DNA of 64,000 nt from Clostridium paridis. Its GTDB lineage: Bacteria; Bacillota; Clostridia; Clostridiales; Clostridiaceae. Position numbers and translations under genes: made by a program. Location: the NCBI RefSeq assembly GCF_016765615.1, contig NZ_JAESWA010000004.1, forward strand, positions 1 through 64,000. Reading direction: 5' to 3'. How positions within the stretch are numbered: position 1 is the first letter of the stretch; every line of letters starts with the position of its first letter. The notes under the pieces were generated by a model. It was given only the letters and a program-made list of their open reading frames with translations. It was not told the origin of the DNA and did not search any database. This document shows, in pieces, positions 45,986-55,420 of the stretch.

Positions 45986-46102
45986 ATGCAACTATTGGTA
46001 CTTTCTCTAGCTATTGGGATGATATCTGCTATTTCATACGCAACTTTCTGTCTATTTAAAGAATATAAAATCAACTTAAAAAGATATAAAGATAAGCTAT
46101 AA
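45986..46102 (+). CDS. Small membrane peptide, 38 residues
   Basis: The frame starts MQLLVLSLAIGMISAISYAT, continues FCLFKEYK and ends in a basic tail (INLKRYKDKL). It has one TM helix followed by positive charge, so the C-terminus should be in the cytoplasm. AGGTAGGTG lies 6 nt before ATG and a 14-bp terminator stem follows 7 nt after the stop, which supports a real gene. No family is recognised. It lies tail to tail with the giant subtilase gene. Confidence 0.55.
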   Translation: MQLLVLSLAIGMISAISYATFCLFKEYKINLKRYKDKL

Positions 46103-46109
46103 TAGTATA

Positions 46110-46140
46110 AAAAGAAGTCTTTTTATAAAAGACTTCTTTT
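46110..46140. terminator. Bidirectional terminator at the 3' end of the subtilase cluster
   Basis: A 14-bp stem (AAAAGAAGTCTTTT / AAAAGACTTCTTTT) with a 3-nt loop. It serves the small membrane peptide on the plus strand and the giant subtilase gene, whose stop lies 4 bp away, on the minus strand. Confidence 0.85.
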
Positions 46141-46143
46141 TTA

Positions 46144-49100
46144 TTAAACCATTTTGGGTATTCTTACAAATAAATTTCCTAAATTATATTCAACTTCTTC
46201 CTTAAATATCTTTTGCTTTCCCATATAGACTGATGACATAACTGGAATTGCCATCATACCTTCTAATGCCCTAATGTTATCAAAACTTTTTCTTAGGTTT
46301 ACCATTCCGTATCCCCAATTAGGATTAGGATATACATCTCCTGGGCGTTTATCTGTTCCTCTAATTAAATAAGTCTTAACTTTAGATGCATACATAGATG
46401 GGTCATTTTTTTCAATTATTCCCCACTGCAAAATAAGTGCAGAACAGCCAGCTATAATAGCCCCTGCTACACAGGACCCTGATACTGTCTTTGTCCCTCC
46501 ACCTACCGCCGTTGTAATCTGATTAATTCCTCCTGCTACAATTTCTGGTTTAATAACATTGGCTGTTGTATATCCCTTGCCTGAATCAGCTACTATACTT
46601 CTATTATTTTGATTATAATATCCAACTGAAATAGTCTCCTCAGCTGTGGAAGGGCTCGTTAGAGTTATACTAGTCTTGGGATTTAAAAAACTAGTATTAG
46701 GTGCAAGTAATTCTCTCTGTAATAACCACGAATTATATTTTCCTACCACTATTAAATCTCCAATAAGCTTAAATTGCCATATACCCTCTTTTAAATTAGT
46801 TGCAGAAATAGTAATTCTCTCATCTCCTGTAATTTCTTCAGGTATAGAATATTCTACCGTCATCTTAGTTCTTTCATATATAAAATTAATCTCTGTCTTT
46901 TCTTTAATTTTAGGCACAATTCTTTGAATGATCTCTCCAGTTGGAGATGTTATTGAAAGTGAAACCTTATCTGGTCTAGATATCCATATTTCAAAGCGAA
47001 TATTTTTTTGGTTAGGCCCTGCTCTTAATTCAATTAAAGATGTATCCCCAGTATTTTGTATTATACCAGAAGTATGAGTACTACTATTCCCCTGATTTCC
47101 TACTGGAGTCACAACTACTACCCCATTATATTTAGAAATTTCATTTATATACCTTTCCGTAGTTGATTCTCCATTATGAGCTCCAACATTTGTACATAAT
47201 GGAGCATATATTACTATGGGTTTTTTAAGTTTACTAGATAGTTGGTATAGATACCTAATAGCTGGAAAAACTGCGGAAGTTCTATATGCGATAGTATCTC
47301 CATAAACTCCAAATGCTTCTCTTCCTGCCTTAGTAACAGGATTTAGCTTTATAATAGCTAGACTACTTAATGGAGCCACTCCTGTAAGATCTGGATTTAC
47401 TCCTTTTGCTGCAATTATTCCAGCCATATTTGTGCCATTCCCTATAGTATCCTTTGATGGAACTATTGTATATGGATCCTGTCCATTTCTCTTTGCTTGA
47501 ATAGCCTTATTAATCTCTTCATTTGTATATTCGGTTCCTGCTATAAGATTTGGATTTGGTATATCACTTTGTATTGTCTGATCCCATAAATCTACAATTC
47601 TAGATGTTCCATCCTCATTTATAAATTCTTCATTTAAATAATCTATCCCACTGCTGATTATTCCAATAATTACACCAGATCCATCAAGTTGAAGATATGG
47701 GCTATTATGAAAAGTTGGTGCAGCAGATGCATCTATAGCTGATATATCACACAGAGTGTAAAGTGATCCAACATCAGCATATACTATTTCAGGTGTATTC
47801 CTAATAATCTCATCAGCTTTATTATATGGCAAGGATATAACTGCCCGTTTAAAGTCCAAAACAAATACCCCTGTCCCAGGATATTTAGAGATTGCTGATA
47901 CAATATCGCCTTTATATTCAACTATTCTATTTTCATTGCCTTCTTGTATAAAATAATTAATCTTTTTAGGAGCTGGTGTTTCTCTAGTATTTATTTTAAA
48001 TATTCCTCTAATATTATCAAAAACCCCTTTTAGATTAACCATTCCATATCCCCACTCTGGATTTGGGTATATATCTCCTGGTCGTTTATCAGTTCCCCTT
48101 ACTAAATAAGTTTTTATTTTAGATGAATACATTGTTGGGTCATTTCCATGAATTATCCCCCATTCAAATAACAACGCACAACACCCTGCAACTACTGCAC
48201 CAGCCACACTTGAACCAGTAACATATCTAATTCCACCTCCAACTGCTGTTGTTATTTGATTTATTCCTCCTGCTGCAATACATGGCTGAATTTCCCCACT
48301 TCTTGTATAACCTCTTCCTGAATCAACCACAATTGAGTTATTGTTTTGATTATAAAATCCTACACCTATAGCAGCGGTTGCTGTTGATGGAATTGTTAAT
48401 GTAATATTGGGATCTGGACTAAGGAATCTTGTATCTGGTGCAAGGAATTCCTTGGGAAGTATCCACGCATCATATTTTCCTATTAAAATCAAATCTCCTA
48501 TTAGCCTAAAACGCCATATACCTTCTTTCATATTATTTGCGATGATAATTATCTTTTCCTCACCAGTTACTTCCTCCGGAATTAAGTATTCTATACTCAT
48601 TTTAGTTTCTTCAAACACAAAATTAACTTGTAAGATTTCATTTAACTTAGGCGGTATTCTTCTTATAACTTCTCCTGAAGGAGAAGTTATAGAAAGTGCC
48701 ACCTTATCAGGCTTTGATATCCATATTTCAAGATATATATTATTCTGTTCTTTTCCTATTCTAAGTTCTATAATTCCAACATCACCAGTTTTTTTTATTG
48801 TCCCAGAAGTATGCGTATTACTATTCCCTTGATTTCCAGTTGGAACTACAACTGTTATTCCATTAAATGTTGATATTTCATCAATATACCGTTCTATTGT
48901 TGATTCACCATTATGAGCTCCATTATTACTCCCTAATGGAAGAAAAATTACAATGGGCTTATTAATTTTATAAGAAAATTCATACATATGTCTTAATGCC
49001 AAAAAAATAGTTGTACTTCTAAATCCTATAACATTTCCATAAACCCCAAAATCATCTCTCACTGCCTGAGTAGCTTCACGTATTTTTACAACCAACAAGC

Positions 49101-52100
49101 TACTATTGGGGGCTATTCCTCTTAAATCTGGATTTACTCCTCTTGCTGAAATTATACTTGCCATACTTGTGCCATGTCCTACGGTGTCTTTAGAAGGTAC
49201 AATCGAGTAGGGATCTCCCCCGTTATTTCGTGTTTGTATTGCTCTATTGATATCTTCATTCCTATATATGGTTCCAAGGGCTACCTCTGGTGATTCAGTA
49301 GTACCATCTATTGTCTGGTCCCAAATTTCTAGCACTTTTGAAGTACCATTTTCGTTTATAAATTCTGGATTTAAATAATCTATTCCAGTGTCTATAATAC
49401 CTATAATCACTCCTGATCCATTTAACGGCAAGTATACATTATTGTAAAATTGTGTAGCTTGAGATGCATCAGCCGGGAATATATCACATAGTGTGTACAT
49501 CCCACCTGTATCAACATATATTATTTCTGGAGTCCCTCTAGCAACCTCATCAATATGCCCTGCTGGAACAGAAACAATTGCTCTTTTATCATCAATTAAA
49601 TATATACCTGTATTAGGAAACTTTTTTAATGCATTTACAATATCTCCTTGATACTCTATTACAAAATTTCTATTTTGGGGAAGCGTAAGATAATTAATTT
49701 TTTTAGCCTCATTACTTTCCCTTGTATCTCTAGCTTCCAACCCCCTTATATTATCAAAAACAGACTTCATATTTATAGTGCCATATCCCCACTCTTGATT
49801 TGGATAAATATCTCCTTCTCTTTTTGAAGTACCCCTTGTTAAATATGTTCTGATCTTGGTTGAATACATCTCGGGATCATTACCTTTCAAAATCCCCCAC
49901 TGTAACAATAGTGCTACACACCCTGCAACTACAGCTCCAGCTACACTTGATCCACTTACTGTCGCTAAACCACCACCCACTGACGTTGTAACTGCATTTA
50001 TTCCTCCTGCAGCTAAATCAGGTTTTATTTCTCCACTAGTTGGATATCCTCGACCTGACTTTTCCTCTATAGAATCAAAATTTTGGTTATAATAAGCTAC
50101 TGAAATTGCTTCTCTCGAGGTTGATGGACTTGTTAAGGTCATATATGGATTCGGCCTAATAAATCTTGTTTCAGGTGCTATAATTTTTCTTTGAGGTAGC
50201 CAAGAATCATATTTGCCAATAGATACATTTTCACCAGTAAGTCTAAAAATCCAAATACCTTCTCTTATATTTCTAGCAACTATTGTTACTTGCTGATCTC
50301 CACTAATAACTTCTGGAATAAAATATTGCACAAACATTCTAGTCTGTTCATATATAAAATTAATTTGAGTTGATTCATTGAGTTTAGGAGGTATTCTGTC
50401 AACAATTTCACCAGAAGGAGATATAATTGACAAGGAGTATATATCTGGTTTAGGTATCCAAATATCAAATCTAATATCCTTTTGTTTTGCATCTATATTA
50501 AGTTCTATACTACTAGTATCCCCTTTATTTGCTATTAATCCATAAGTATGAGTATCTCCTTCCCCTTCATTTCCAGTAGGTGCGACTACAATTACTCCTC
50601 TTATTCTAGATACCTCATCAATATATCTTTCAACTGGTGCAAGTCCATTATGGCCTGTCATATTGGTACCTAATGGTACGTAAATGACCATTGGTCTTCC
50701 TAACCTTTCACTTAAACTAACCAAATAATTTATAGCTAAAAGTAAGGATGCCGTATGATATGTTGGTTCACTTCCATAAACACAATATCTTCTTCTTATC
50801 CTTTCACTAATATTAATTAGTTTAACAATAGCAAAATCGCACTTCGGCGCTATTACATCTATTTGAGGGCTAATCCCTCTTGCACCTATAATTCCTGCCA
50901 TATTTGTTCCATGACCAACTTCATCTCTGGACGGAACTATAGAATATGGGTCTCTACCTGCCCTTTTCTCATTGATGGCCATATTTATCTGATCTCTTGT
51001 AAATTCACTTCCAACTGGTTGATTCTCTACCCTTCTACCACTATTACTTGTCTGATCAAAAATAGAAATAATTCTTGTACTACCATCCTTATTCATAAAT
51101 TCCTGATTCAAATAATCAATTCCAGTATCAACAATTCCTACGACTACTCCCTCTCCGTCAAGTGATAAGAATTCATTACTACTAAATCTTCCTACTCCCG
51201 CTGCTTCACTTGGGGAGATTTCCATTAACGAAAACATGCCTCCCGGACTTCTATAAACTATGATATCACCCAATTGATCCAATATTTCATTAACACTTTT
51301 TCCATAGGAGACTATTATAGCCCTATATCTATCTATAACAGCAACTCTTGCATCAGGTATTTTACTTACTGCACTTGCTATATCTCCAGTATATTGTACA
51401 TAATTAAAATCAAAATCATTGGAATTAGGATTTACTGGTTGTATTGCTTTTGAAGGTATCTTTTGTAGAATTGGAGCTATATTTTGTGGAACATTTGGTT
51501 GATTGCTAGACACTTGATTTTGAGGTGCATTTTGTTGTGATTTAGATATTTGAGTTTTAGGCGGTAAACTTTGTCCTGCTTGTGGCACTTGAACTTGAGG
51601 TATGCTTTGTTGAATACTAGGGGTTTGATTTTCCTGAGGAACTTGTACTATGTTCTTAGGTAGATTTATATTTATGTTTTGACGAATTTCTTTATTAAAT
51701 TCATTATTGTCATCTTCTGAACTATTAATTCTTACATTAGCTACCTTTAAAAGCTCTAATGAATTATAAAGACAAACTGTTCCATATCCCCAACTTGGAT
51801 CTGGATAAGTAATTTCTGTACGCTCTCTCCTTGCTCCTTTGCAAAGATAGTACTTTATTCTATCTCCATATAAAAACGGATCTTTTCCTTGTACTATTCC
51901 CCACTCCAAAAGAAGTGCACATATCCCCGCAACGTGTGGAGATGCCATTGACGTCCCTGATTTAAGATCAAAATTTCCTCCAGGCACTGTGGATCTTATT
52001 CCCTCACCAGGAGCAACTATATCTGGCTTATCAAAAGAAATTCTGAATCTTTTCCCTCTTCCTGAAAATGAGGAAAATGCATTTGTTAAATAGTTATAGC

Positions 52101-53448
52101 TTCCAACTGATATAGCACTTTGTACTGTAGCTGGAATCCCTAAGGTATTATACACATCAGGATTTAAAAATTTAGTACTAGGATTTATTGCTTCAGTTAT
52201 AGGAAGCCACATATCAAAAATTCCAAAACTTTTGTTTAACACTCTTAAAATTATTGTCCAGTTTCCACCCGGTAATACTTCTGCATTAGGTAAAAAACTT
52301 ATTGTTATTTCTCCATTTATGTCGAATGGTTTTGGCCCTGTATTATAAATAATACATCTATCTACTCCAATAGTTAAATCTTTATATCCTTCATTTAAGC
52401 TTATTTGGCCAGTTCTCTGCCCTAATGGATTTGCTATTTCTATTGATAAATCAGTTAATAATGGCTTATATAACTGTAATGTTAGTGCTGGCTCTAATCC
52501 AGAAACACTTAATGAAATATTATTTACTTCACTTAATTCTCCTCCTACATGGTGAGCAGCATCTCCTTCATTTCCTGCTGCTATAACCATTGCAACCCTC
52601 TCAAGTCTACATATTGTTTCTATATATTGCTCTAAAAGGCTTGTTCCATTATGTGCTCCATCATTACTGCTTAGGCTTATGTTTATTACAAGTGGTCTAT
52701 TTAATTCACTCGCTCTATCAATTAAAAACTTTATTCCTCTCATTATCTGAGTGCTTAGTGCATAGTTTAAATTTCCACCTCTTGTTGTCTTTACCATAGC
52801 TATTGAACTTTTATATGCTACACCCCAATTTTGTCTTGGAAGTCTTCCTCCTGCACAAGCAATCCCTGCTACGTGTGTTCCATGTTCAAGAGGATCTGTT
52901 ACATTAACTATAGATAAGGGATCTGGAGATTTTAATGCCTCATCAATTTGCGCCTTAGTATATACTTTTCTATCTTCTCCTAAATCATATATAAATTCAA
53001 TTCTAGTATTTCCTGCTTCATCTTTAAATGCCGGATGAGTATAATCAATTCCTGTATCAATAAATCCTACTAAAACTCCTTGACCTGAAAGTCCATATTG
53101 ACTCCATGCATCTGTAACACATGCTGCTTTATTACTATTAAAATCTGAAGTAAATAGTACCTTTGGTAATTCAATGTACTGAGCTCCTTGAAGTTCAGAT
53201 ATTCTACGAATATCTGAAGCCTTAATCGTTACAATTCCAAATCCAAAACCCAAATCCTCTAAGGTACCACCTATCTTATTAACTGATTCGGAAAATTCCC
53301 TTATGTTATTACCATATAAAACTACTACCTCTATATTTCCTTTGTTTATCTTTTCATTCTCTGCTAATGATGCAATCTTATATATAAGTTGATCTGGTAA
53401 TTTATTTAATAGGTTAATTTTAGTATCAAGCTTATTACTATCTATAAT
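46144..53448 (-). CDS. Giant four-domain subtilase (S8 + three Csp-like domains, last one dead)
   Basis: About 2,434 residues if translation starts at ATT 53448 after GGGGTG. No ATG or GTG exists in frame, and the first TTG (53253) would cut off an I9-type prodomain (KLDTKINLLNKLPDQL, IEVVVLYGNNIREFSESVNK). Residues below count from that TTG. Domain 1 is a classical subtilase (D66, H124, N228, S435 in SGTSMASPHVAG). A Pro/Gln-rich linker (about 535-610) follows. Three Csp-like domains come next, each with a prodomain and a beta-rich insert: D709/H781/N895/S1103; D1288/H1360/N1474/S1682; and a dead domain with S1867, N1939, C2261 in place of D, H, S. The chain ends GNLFVRIPKMV. No signal peptide is visible. 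Csp proteases activate SleC in spore germination; this role is inferred. Confidence 0.88.
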   Translation of the reverse strand: MIDSNKLDTKINLLNKLPDQLIYKIASLAENEKINKGNIEVVVLYGNNIREFSESVNKIGGTLEDLGFGFGIVTIKASDIRRISELQGAQYIELPKVLFTSDFNSNKAACVTDAWSQYGLSGQGVLVGFIDTGIDYTHPAFKDEAGNTRIEFIYDLGEDRKVYTKAQIDEALKSPDPLSIVNVTDPLEHGTHVAGIACAGGRLPRQNWGVAYKSSIAMVKTTRGGNLNYALSTQIMRGIKFLIDRASELNRPLVINISLSSNDGAHNGTSLLEQYIETICRLERVAMVIAAGNEGDAAHHVGGELSEVNNISLSVSGLEPALTLQLYKPLLTDLSIEIANPLGQRTGQISLNEGYKDLTIGVDRCIIYNTGPKPFDINGEITISFLPNAEVLPGGNWTIILRVLNKSFGIFDMWLPITEAINPSTKFLNPDVYNTLGIPATVQSAISVGSYNYLTNAFSSFSGRGKRFRISFDKPDIVAPGEGIRSTVPGGNFDLKSGTSMASPHVAGICALLLEWGIVQGKDPFLYGDRIKYYLCKGARRERTEITYPDPSWGYGTVCLYNSLELLKVANVRINSSEDDNNEFNKEIRQNININLPKNIVQVPQENQTPSIQQSIPQVQVPQAGQSLPPKTQISKSQQNAPQNQVSSNQPNVPQNIAPILQKIPSKAIQPVNPNSNDFDFNYVQYTGDIASAVSKIPDARVAVIDRYRAIIVSYGKSVNEILDQLGDIIVYRSPGGMFSLMEISPSEAAGVGRFSSNEFLSLDGEGVVVGIVDTGIDYLNQEFMNKDGSTRIISIFDQTSNSGRRVENQPVGSEFTRDQINMAINEKRAGRDPYSIVPSRDEVGHGTNMAGIIGARGISPQIDVIAPKCDFAIVKLINISERIRRRYCVYGSEPTYHTASLLLAINYLVSLSERLGRPMVIYVPLGTNMTGHNGLAPVERYIDEVSRIRGVIVVAPTGNEGEGDTHTYGLIANKGDTSSIELNIDAKQKDIRFDIWIPKPDIYSLSIISPSGEIVDRIPPKLNESTQINFIYEQTRMFVQYFIPEVISGDQQVTIVARNIREGIWIFRLTGENVSIGKYDSWLPQRKIIAPETRFIRPNPYMTLTSPSTSREAISVAYYNQNFDSIEEKSGRGYPTSGEIKPDLAAGGINAVTTSVGGGLATVSGSSVAGAVVAGCVALLLQWGILKGNDPEMYSTKIRTYLTRGTSKREGDIYPNQEWGYGTINMKSVFDNIRGLEARDTRESNEAKKINYLTLPQNRNFVIEYQGDIVNALKKFPNTGIYLIDDKRAIVSVPAGHIDEVARGTPEIIYVDTGGMYTLCDIFPADASQATQFYNNVYLPLNGSGVIIGIIDTGIDYLNPEFINENGTSKVLEIWDQTIDGTTESPEVALGTIYRNEDINRAIQTRNNGGDPYSIVPSKDTVGHGTSMASIISARGVNPDLRGIAPNSSLLVVKIREATQAVRDDFGVYGNVIGFRSTTIFLALRHMYEFSYKINKPIVIFLPLGSNNGAHNGESTIERYIDEISTFNGITVVVPTGNQGNSNTHTSGTIKKTGDVGIIELRIGKEQNNIYLEIWISKPDKVALSITSPSGEVIRRIPPKLNEILQVNFVFEETKMSIEYLIPEEVTGEEKIIIIANNMKEGIWRFRLIGDLILIGKYDAWILPKEFLAPDTRFLSPDPNITLTIPSTATAAIGVGFYNQNNNSIVVDSGRGYTRSGEIQPCIAAGGINQITTAVGGGIRYVTGSSVAGAVVAGCCALLFEWGIIHGNDPTMYSSKIKTYLVRGTDKRPGDIYPNPEWGYGMVNLKGVFDNIRGIFKINTRETPAPKKINYFIQEGNENRIVEYKGDIVSAISKYPGTGVFVLDFKRAVISLPYNKADEIIRNTPEIVYADVGSLYTLCDISAIDASAAPTFHNSPYLQLDGSGVIIGIISSGIDYLNEEFINEDGTSRIVDLWDQTIQSDIPNPNLIAGTEYTNEEINKAIQAKRNGQDPYTIVPSKDTIGNGTNMAGIIAAKGVNPDLTGVAPLSSLAIIKLNPVTKAGREAFGVYGDTIAYRTSAVFPAIRYLYQLSSKLKKPIVIYAPLCTNVGAHNGESTTERYINEISKYNGVVVVTPVGNQGNSSTHTSGIIQNTGDTSLIELRAGPNQKNIRFEIWISRPDKVSLSITSPTGEIIQRIVPKIKEKTEINFIYERTKMTVEYSIPEEITGDERITISATNLKEGIWQFKLIGDLIVVGKYNSWLLQRELLAPNTSFLNPKTSITLTSPSTAEETISVGYYNQNNRSIVADSGKGYTTANVIKPEIVAGGINQITTAVGGGTKTVSGSCVAGAIIAGCSALILQWGIIEKNDPSMYASKVKTYLIRGTDKRPGDVYPNPNWGYGMVNLRKSFDNIRALEGMMAIPVMSSVYMGKQKIFKEEVEYNLGNLFVRIPKMV

Positions 53449-53494
53449 ACAACACCCCGAATAATCTCTATATACCTATAATTATTCTAAATTT

Positions 53495-55309
53495 TTAGTT
53501 TTGAATACTACTATTTGGTATACGAACAAATAAATTTCCTTTATAAAATTCCACATACGCATTACCTTCTTTTATTAAGCCTCTATTTTCATTAACCAAA
53601 CTTCTAATATTATCAAAAACACCTTTCATATCTGTAGTTCCATATCCCCAGTCTTGATTTGGATATGTATCTCCTTCTCGCTTACCTGCTCCACGAATTA
53701 AATAAGTTTTAATTTTTGTAGAATACATAGCTGGATCGTTTCCTTCAACTTGTCCCCACTGAGTTATAAGAGCAGCACATCCTGCAACTACAGCTGATGC
53801 TACACTAGATCCACTAATTACCCTAGTGCCTCCACCTACAGCAGTAGCTAATGCATTAATTCCTCCTGCTGCAATTTCTGGCTTTATTCTATTATCTCTA
53901 GTATATCCTTTTCCCGATTCCGCCACATTAGAATTATCATTTTGGTCATAGTATGCCACTGAAATTGCAGCTCTTGAAGAAGAGGGTGTGGTTAGTGTTA
54001 TAAATGGATCTGGTTTCAAGAATTTTGTTTCTGGCGCCAGTAACTCTTTCGAATTCAAATATGAATCGTATCTTCCTACTACAACTAAATCTCCTGTGAG
54101 CTTAATTATCCAAATTCCTTCTTTTATGTCTTTTGCATTGATAAGAATTCTCTCATCTCCAGTTTGAGTTTCTGGAAGTAAGTATAAGATTGACATTTTT
54201 GTTCCTTCATATAAAAATGAAATTTCAGTTACTTTATTTGATGCTGGTGGAATTCTATCGATTACTTCTCCTGACGGAGAAACTATTGAAAGTGATAACT
54301 TGTCTGGTTTAGATCCCCAAATTTCAAATCTTATATCTTTTTGGTTTGGATCAATTTTAAGTTCAATATTAGCACTTTCTCCAGTGCTTCCTATTACACC
54401 TGAAGTATGATTATCACCAATTCCTTGGTTTCCAGTTGGTACTACAAATGTAACTCCTTTTCTTGAAGATAATTCGTCTAAATACCTTTCAGTTGTAGTT
54501 AATCCATTTCTTGGACCTATGTTTGCCCCTAAAGGTATTAGTATTACTATTGGTCTATTAAGTTGCACCGATAGATCATTTAGATATTTTATTCCTAGAA
54601 ATAATCCTACACTTGAGTATGCTGGAGCATTTCCATATACTCCTTGCTCTTCTCTTAAACTTTTGTTCGCCTGTGCAAGAGTTACCATAGCTATCATTGC
54701 TTTTGGAGCAACACCTATTACATTGGGATTCTTTCCTCTTGCTGCTGCAATTCCGGCTATGCTGGTTCCATGACCTATAAGATCTCTACTTGGAACTATT
54801 CCATAAGGGTCTTTCCCTTGTCTTTTTGCATTGATAGCTCCATTTATTTCATCACTTGTATACTCTGCCCCAACGATTTCATCAAAAATTCCTATTATTC
54901 GAGTGGTACCATCCTCATTCATAAATTCTTCATTTAAATAATCAATTCCAGTATCTATAATACCTATTATAACTCCTGTCCCATCTAACTGTAGATAGGG
55001 ACTAGTATGAAATAAGTCTGCTTGTGATGCGTTTAATGGAGATATATCACAAAGAGTATAAAGTGCATTTAAACTTACACTTACTATCACTCCTGAAAGT
55101 TTATTTATAACTTCGTTTATATCTCCTGATGAAAATAATATTGCCCTTCTGTCATCCATAATAATTACTCTTGCATTTGGGATACCTTTAACCCTATTTT
55201 CTATATCTCCTTGGTATTCAACTACAAAAGATGATGCTTCCTGCCAAGGAAATTTCTCATCAAAACTCCCTGGTTTAATTATCTTCTCTCTACGTTCTAT
55301 ATTAAACAC
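53495..55309 (-). CDS. Single-domain Csp-like subtilase, 604 residues
   Basis: A prodomain (about 25-90; SFVVEYQGDIENRVKGIPNA) followed by an S8 domain with intact D119 (GIIDTGIDYL), H180 (IGHGTSIAG), N294 (VPTGNQG) and S502 (SGSSVAS). Between N294 and S502 lies a beta-rich insert of the Csp type (IRFEIWGSKPDKLSLSIVSP, then DERILINAKDIKEGIWIIKL). It ends YKGNLFVRIPNSS, the tail shared by the cluster. The GTG at 55309 overlaps the likely ribosome binding site AAGAGGTG, so the true start may be a few codons on, where only ATA or AAT is available; the start is uncertain. The catalytic positions match those of the 593-residue paralogue exactly. Confidence 0.9.
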   Translation of the reverse strand: MFNIERREKIIKPGSFDEKFPWQEASSFVVEYQGDIENRVKGIPNARVIIMDDRRAILFSSGDINEVINKLSGVIVSVSLNALYTLCDISPLNASQADLFHTSPYLQLDGTGVIIGIIDTGIDYLNEEFMNEDGTTRIIGIFDEIVGAEYTSDEINGAINAKRQGKDPYGIVPSRDLIGHGTSIAGIAAARGKNPNVIGVAPKAMIAMVTLAQANKSLREEQGVYGNAPAYSSVGLFLGIKYLNDLSVQLNRPIVILIPLGANIGPRNGLTTTERYLDELSSRKGVTFVVPTGNQGIGDNHTSGVIGSTGESANIELKIDPNQKDIRFEIWGSKPDKLSLSIVSPSGEVIDRIPPASNKVTEISFLYEGTKMSILYLLPETQTGDERILINAKDIKEGIWIIKLTGDLVVVGRYDSYLNSKELLAPETKFLKPDPFITLTTPSSSRAAISVAYYDQNDNSNVAESGKGYTRDNRIKPEIAAGGINALATAVGGGTRVISGSSVASAVVAGCAALITQWGQVEGNDPAMYSTKIKTYLIRGAGKREGDTYPNQDWGYGTTDMKGVFDNIRSLVNENRGLIKEGNAYVEFYKGNLFVRIPNSSIQN

Positions 55310-55420
55310 CTCTTATACTCACAATATTATTATAGGATATTCAAATATTCTTTACCTAAATACAATTATTTTGATTATTTATCTCATCACTTATCGTATT
55401 TTCTCTTAACTATCTTTTAT

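Noticed and set aside
53449-53494. Giant subtilase and the 604-residue subtilase as one gene split by a frameshift
   Set aside because: The 604-residue protein ends with the complete shared tail (GNLFVRIP) and a normal stop. The following sequence starts a different type of prodomain, so these are separate genes.
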